Shown: positions 56,230 to 61,809 of the stretch, one piece after another
Position numbering within the stretch: the first letter of the stretch is position 1
Layout of the letters: each line of letters begins with the position of its first letter
Origin: Stramonita haemastoma
Taxonomy: Eukaryota > Mollusca > Gastropoda > Neogastropoda > Muricidae
Length of the DNA: 61,809 nucleotides
Assembly (NCBI GenBank): GCA_030674155.1
Contig: CM060320.1
Coordinates: 8,100,984 to 8,162,792 of the forward strand
Direction: 5' to 3'
Made by a program: the position numbers and the translations under genes
The notes under the pieces: model-generated
The model's database searches: none
Seen by the model: the letters and a program-made list of their open reading frames with translations, nothing else
Told to the model about the DNA's origin: nothing

Positions 56230-59200
56230 CAAGCAAAATTTAGGAAAAAGAACCCACACAAAATCTAAATAATAATCAAAAAGTGGTTTAAAAACAACCC
56301 CACTGTATAAAGACACAAAGAGAGCCTTGTATAAAGAACTAATGTGCGCCAATTTTTTAATCCAACATTTTAAAAATTTCAAGGGAAGGCAGTTGCACGG
56401 ACAAAACCTAAATTTTCAACAAGGGTAAGAATCGATCAATCCAACTAAAATCCCTTTTTCAAATATGGGATGAAACAAGGACATTTTTGTAGACTTTAAA
56501 ATTTTAAAATCGATTTTTTTTCAAGCCAGACTCTTGTAACAGCAAGCAAGACAGTAACAAAAACAGATAGTAAAAGTTTTGGAAAAAAAAATCAGTGGGC
56601 CTGGCTACAATCCACAAAAATCCAATCCAAAATTAGTGGGTTTGTGCTGACACCATCTTGCCCGCTACCCGAATCCTCAGGACTTCCGTCTCAAGGGGGA
56701 AAAAGTAATAAAGGGAGACGAAATTGAATCGAGGTCTCCCCGTTTTATCCTAAACTAAATTTCCTGTTTTCCCGACCAATACGCAAGCGCCGCTGGCGGG
56801 GGTGAGTTCCCCGGGTTTTTGGGCAATTCTATTTTTTTTTTGCAAAGGGGGAAGGGGGTAAGCGTGAAGAATGAAATGCAATTACTGACCCGCCATAGAC
56901 AGGGGAGGTTGGTTAGAATGGGCGGTGTGCTCTTCTGTTATACTGGCTGCATATGCTATGTGTGAATAAAAATGTAGACTTTTTTCAGAGTTTGATATAA
57001 TTATGTAAAAAGACAATTTTTTTTTGTTCTATGTAGTTGTCCCCTTTTAAGTTACGTGGTGCATGTATGTTGTTCAGTTATAAATTTGTTTATTGATGGT
57101 TATGTAAAGTCCTCCATATCCTAAAGGGATGACAGGAAATAAAGAATATGAATTTGAGAAAGGGTTAAAATTATTGCCCTGAATTTTTTTAAAAAGGTTT
57201 GGAAAAAAAGAGTTTCATAACAAGAAGATATATGTTTATGTGGTTGGGTCTTTTTTCCTTCAGAGACATGCCAAGGGGTGTGGAGATTTGTACTTGTTTT
57301 TTTCTTTTTAAGAAAAGCTAAAGTCCTGAAGTCGGATTGGGGCCCCGCCTTTAATGGTAGCCCCAAAACGTTGTATGGGGAAAATTTGGGTTTTTGGGGG
57401 GGTTTCTCCCCGAAAAAAAAAAAAAAAAAATTTGGGTCGTTTTCAGTTTTTTCAAAAAACTTTTCTTTTTTGTCTTGTGTTGTACTTTACTGTCTGTGCC
57501 CGAAACCCCTGTTTTTGGGGGATTTTTCTGTGTGCTGTGTTGTGTTGCGGGGGTGTAATTTTTTCACTTTTTTGTTTTTCTCTTTTTGCCCCGTTTTCAA
57601 AATTTTTTGGGGTTTGTGTTGGGTTCTTTTCTTTTTCTTGAAGTTTTTGTTGTTTTGGGACTGCGTTTCATTTTTGGGGTTTCCTTAAAAATTTCCCCAT
57701 GCTAAAATTTCCCCCTGTTCTTGCTGTTTTTGTGGGGGTTTTGCATTTCACCGCTTCCAGGGCAGGGCGTCCCTTTGGGGGCGGGGTTTCCCGAAAAATC
57801 ATTTCTTATCTTGGTTTTTGTTCTTTTTTTTTGGGGGGTTCTCACTGCTGATTTTTGGAAAATTTGGGATTTCCCTGGATTTGCGCACAACAAAAAACTT
57901 GGTAAAACTCATAAAAAAATTTTTGGGGGGGTTTTTTTTCAAAAAAATCTACCAGTTTTTCTCTTTTGGGGGAAAAAATCAGTTTTTTTTAAAAATGTTT
58001 AGAAAAAAACAAAGACTTTTTTAAGGGGCCAAAAAACCCCCTAAAATTCAATTTTTTTTCATTTTTAAAAGGGTTTTACCCCTTTTAAACAAAACCGGTT
58101 TTAAAAAAAAAAAAAAGTTTAAAAAAGCGCCTTGACGTGAATCTCAACCCTTTTTTTTTTTTTTTTTTTACAAAAAACCCCTAAAAAATCATTTGTAGGG
58201 AAAAAATTTAAAAAATTTTCACGCTTTAGACATTTTTTGGGGTTTTGGGGGGAGGAAATATTAACAATTATTACTAGTTTTTAAAAATTTTTTTTTTTAA
58301 AGGGGGTTTTTTTAAATTAAAAAAATTTTAAAAAAAAAATGTAAAAAGGGGGAAAAAAAAAAGGGGGAAAAAAATTTAAAAGGTTTTTAAAAAAAGGCCC
58401 CAAAACCCCCCAAAAAAAAAAAAATTTCCCCAATTTTAAGCATGTGTGTTGTGAAAGCCCCCCCCCAAAGGGGAAAAAAAAATATTTTTTTCCGAATTTT
58501 TAAGACTGCAAAAATTTAATTGCACAAAAAATTTTTTTTTTTTTAAAAAAAGAAGTGCACTGGTTTTGTTTGTTTGTCCGTCATGTTCGCGATGACCCCC
58601 AAAACTGCAGAGGAGGCAGCTGTGTTTTTGGACACTGGGCCAAAAATTTGATTAGCCCGTAGTGGAGATGTCTTGCCCAAATACATCCCACCCCCCTCAG
58701 CCAAGGGGAGCATAAGGGGCAGTTTTGTTTTTTTGGGGTTTTTCTCCCAAAAAGGCCCCCCCAGCCCCGGGCTGCAGCACATAAGGGGGTTGGCAAAAAC
58801 CCGCCTCCTAGTCAGAGGGTCAAATGTCGATCACCCCCAAAACTAAGCTGGGGGAAAGGGGAAAAATATGAGAGGGAAAGGGGAAAAAAAATGATATACC
58901 GCCCCTCCCTTTGCGGGGTTTTTCCCCCCCATCAATGGCTTAATAAAGAAAATATGAAAAAAGCGCAGGGCGTGAAAAGGGGGAGATAAGACATGCCCCC
59001 CCTATTTAAAAAGCAAAACCCCCAAAAAGGGGTACAGAAAAAAACAAATTTTTTTGATAAGACATGAAGCATAGAATCTGGGGGCAAAATTTTGGTTTTT
59101 TTAAAAAAAAAAGGAAAAAAGGGTTTCGGGAAATTTTGGGGGGAAAAAATATGGAATGAACTTTAAAAAAAAAAAAAAAAGAAACCTAGACCGGAAAAAC

Positions 59201-61809
59201 TTTTTTTTCCATCTCTTCAGACTAGAAGAAAAGAAGCTTAAAACCCCGGAAGGCTAAAAAAAACAGAAAAGAAAAAAAAGGGGGACAAATTTTTTTTTCA
59301 AAAAAGGAAGTTTTTTTTTTTTTGGGGGGAAAAGCTTCCGAATTCCCCCCGGGGGAGTTTATGTCAAACTTTTTTTTTTCCAAAAATTGTGGAAAGTAAA
59401 ATCGGATCCAGATCACTATGCTAAAAAAATTGGGGTTTTTTTCCCCCAAGTCTTGGCTGGGGAAGGGCTTGGTCATTCGGTTCTCTCCAAAAAATTTTGG
59501 GAAAAATATTTTTAAGATTTTTTTTTGGCCTACCCTTTTTTTTGGAAAAAGGGGGCTCTTTTTTTCTCACCCCCTTTTAAAAAGGGGTTTTGGTTTTGGG
59601 CTCTGTCTCTCTGTCTCTTTTTGTCTCTTATCTCTGTCTCTGTCTCAGTCTCTCTCTCTTTCTCTCTAGTTTTGGCTGTGTTCTCTGTTTTGGGGGCCCT
59701 CTGTTCTCTTCCCCTGTCTGTCTCTCTTTCTCCCTTTGTTTTTTTGCTTTTTTTGGTCTGTGTGGGATCTGTTCTTTGTTTTGAGTGTAAATTTTTGAAT
59801 AAACTTTTTTGTATCATTTTTTTTGGGCCCTTTTTTTTTTAAAAAAGAAAAAGGGGGACCCAAAAAAGAATCGAAGCAAAAACCCCAAAGGTTTTCTGCT
59901 TTAAAAAAGTTTTTCATTTCCTATTAGAGGGGTTGGGGGAATGTTTAAAAAAAGGGAGTGTTTTATAAAATTAAAAAAAATATTGATTTAAAGAAAAAAA
60001 AAAGATCCTTTTTGGGGGTTTAAAATTCAAGACAGTTTTTTTTTTTTAAGTTTCACTTTTGGGGAAATTTTTTTTTTTGTTAGCCTTACTGGCCCGGGGG
60101 GAAAAACCCCATTTTAAACGGGGTGTAAAATTTCCTTTTTGTCCCCGGGGGGATTTTTTAAAAAAAATTTTTCCGGCTTTTTATAGTTTTTTTTTGCTTT
60201 ATTTTGCTTTGCTTCTTTTTTTCATCGGCTAAAAAAGGGGGGTGGTTACTCAAAAAAAGGAAAAAATGAAACCTTTTTTTGTGTTTTAAAACTTTTTTTT
60301 TAAGGTGGGGGATTTTTTCTTTTTTATCGATTGGAAAAGGGGTGGTTTCTTGCCGCTGTGTTTGTTGTGTGTGTTGGTCTTTTGTGGTGTTGTGTGTGTG
60401 GGTGTGTCCCCCTTTTTGGGGGTGCGTAGGTTTTGAAAAGTTTGTGTGTGCGTTTTTTGGGGTTTTTTTTGGGCGTGGGTGTGTATATGGAAAAACGGGG
60501 TTTTTAAAAATTTTATCCTTTTTTTGTGTCCAAAAAAATTTTTGATTTGTTTAAAATCCTATTTCTAAAATTCTAACAAACCTTCTCGGAGAGTGGAGGA
60601 AACTGGTTGCAAAAAAACTTCTTTGGGGCCGCCCGGTTTCCCAAAAAAAATACGAATAAAAGGGAAGGTTGAAGGTGATACATAATGTGGGTTTTAAAAA
60701 AAAGGGGGTAAGACATTGGACAATTTTTTCAAAAATTTTAAAATGGTTAGAAAATTTTGAAAAACCTTCAAACAAATTTTTCCCCTTTTGCAGCAAGATT
60801 CAAACCCGTTTTTTCGGTACCTTCCCCCAACCCCTTTTGGGGAAGGGGGGGGAAATGTGGGGCTTTATCCAACCCCCTAATTCGTTAAATAAAATCAGTT
60901 TTTCTGACTTTTTAAAATTCTAAAGTACCGAACTCTTTCCCCCCCTTTTCTGAATGTGGGTTTTTTTGGGAAAAAAAAACTGTAAGTTTGTATGTAAAAA
61001 ACAAAGTCTTTTTAGTAAAAAATCTCTTAAGGTTCCCCCCCGTGAATGCTTTTAGTGCGTTCAGAAAAAAAAAAAAAGGGGGTTTTTTAAAAAAGGGGGT
61101 TCATTGATTTCCCCAAAAATTTTTTGGGGGAAAAAGGGATTTGATTTTTTTTACCCCTTTTTTTTGCGTTAACTGGAAAAAGGGGCTTTTTCGGGAGGAA
61201 AAAGGTTTTTTGGGGTTTTAGCTTTTAAAAATTGCACTAAAAAAATGGCCCAAAAAAAAAAAATCCAAAAAAAATTTTTTGAATTTTTTAAAACATTTTC
61301 CTTTCGCAGTTTTTCCCAGAGAAATTTTTTTGATTTGAGGAATTTTCATTATTGAGGGGGTTTAGCCCTTAGATTCTTGCCCCGTTTTTTTTCAGTGTTT
61401 TTTTGCGTTCCCTGGACCCTGCTATTTGAAATCCTGTCTGGATTTGGGGGAAATCTTTCTGCGTTTTTCAGTGACCCCCCCCGTCCCCGAGTGTTTTTGT
61501 CCTAGAGCTTCCTGGCTGGGCCATGTTGGGGTTTCCAGAGTTTTTTAAATTTAAAAATAGGACAGGAAAAAGGGGCCCCAGATCAGGGGAGGGATAGTTT
61601 CAGGGGAGTGAAGATGGGAAAAAGGGGGTGGGGGCGTCCTTTTTTGCAGTTGAAGAGGGGTTTTAAAAAAGGCTCCACTTTAATTTTTAATGCCATCTTT
61701 TTCCCCTTCTGGGGTTTGAAAGGGCCCCCCTTTCTTTTGTCATTTCTTTCCCCCAAACCGTTCTTCCAATTGTAATGGGAAAGCTGTGGGGGTTTTTTTA
61801 CAATTACTT
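56230..61809. other. Homopolymer-inflated, probably low-quality sequence
   Basis: From about 56.2 kb, and almost without exception after 57.3 kb, bases occur in runs of three to ten identical residues (for example GGGGCCAAAAAACCCC at 58025). Residual recognisable sequence, such as TGTCTCT-rich text at 59600-59660, is embedded in such runs. This is unlike the rest of the window and is not a natural repeat pattern. Open frames here are unreliable, and the end of the window is probably close to a contig end. Confidence 0.75.
56990..57135 (+). repeat. Distant copy of the 3.8-12.4 kb array unit
   Basis: CGTGGTGCATGTATGTTGTTC, CCTCCATATCC and GGATGACAGGAAATAA parallel ACATGGTGCATGTGTTGTTC, CTCCATATCC and GGGAGGACAGGAAATAA at 4930-5020, in the same order and orientation. 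Confidence 0.6.

Noticed and set aside
57278..60923. Open frames of 60-136 codons in the terminal region
   Set aside because: Over-long homopolymer runs produce F, K, G and P-rich frames and make reading frames meaningless.

Overview
The window is eukaryotic, non-coding and very rich in repeats. I find no coding sequence, rRNA gene or functional tRNA gene I can support. The longest open frames are translations of microsatellites ([22 protein letters not shown] and EREREREs types) or run through SINEs and satellite monomers. Several short interspersed elements have central and 3' modules that I remember as typical of molluscan, especially gastropod, SINEs. I therefore read it as a gastropod-like mollusc genome: an intron-rich or intergenic stretch of a scaffold. 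The genus cannot be called from this sequence.

Layout. 1-1.2 kb is AT-rich with no clear feature (possibly the trailer of a gene to the left). 1.2-3.4 kb holds G and GT/CTGT tracts, an inverted pair of SINEs with a tRNA-like head joined to a 5S-rRNA-like segment, and a small terminal-inverted-repeat (MITE-like) candidate. 3.8-12.4 kb is an old tandem array of diverged units about 1.5-2.9 kb long, each apparently built from two related half-units, with one tRNA-type SINE inside. 13.1-15.4 kb carries two further tandem segmental duplications. 16,710-16,809 is exactly 100 N, a scaffold gap. 17.4-22.6 kb contains TTTC and CA tracts, SINEs and a diverged large duplication. 23.0-25.4 kb is a head-to-tail satellite of six monomers of about 400 bp. 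26-44 kb is dominated by very long CT/CTGT/CTAT/GACA tracts around a few families of locally duplicated, partly inverted sequence (core R, M, D and E below). 44.4-53.9 kb has more SINEs, a pentanucleotide tract, a strong CTCF-like motif and a compound trinucleotide array. 54-56 kb is apparently unique. From about 56.2 kb to the end nearly every base lies in an over-long homopolymer run, which looks like a low-quality contig end.

How the parts relate. The SINEs form at least six families that share modules in different combinations: one central domain is joined to different tRNA-type heads and to at least three 3' tails. The local duplications usually have boundaries at GT, CT or G tracts, which suggests that microsatellites seeded the rearrangements. 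The most unusual arrangement is a conserved core of about 90 bp present four times between 26 and 43 kb, always with a purine microsatellite on its left and a pyrimidine microsatellite on its right. That could be a foldback-type element. Coordinates of repeat edges are approximate to a few bases, and all similarities were judged by eye.
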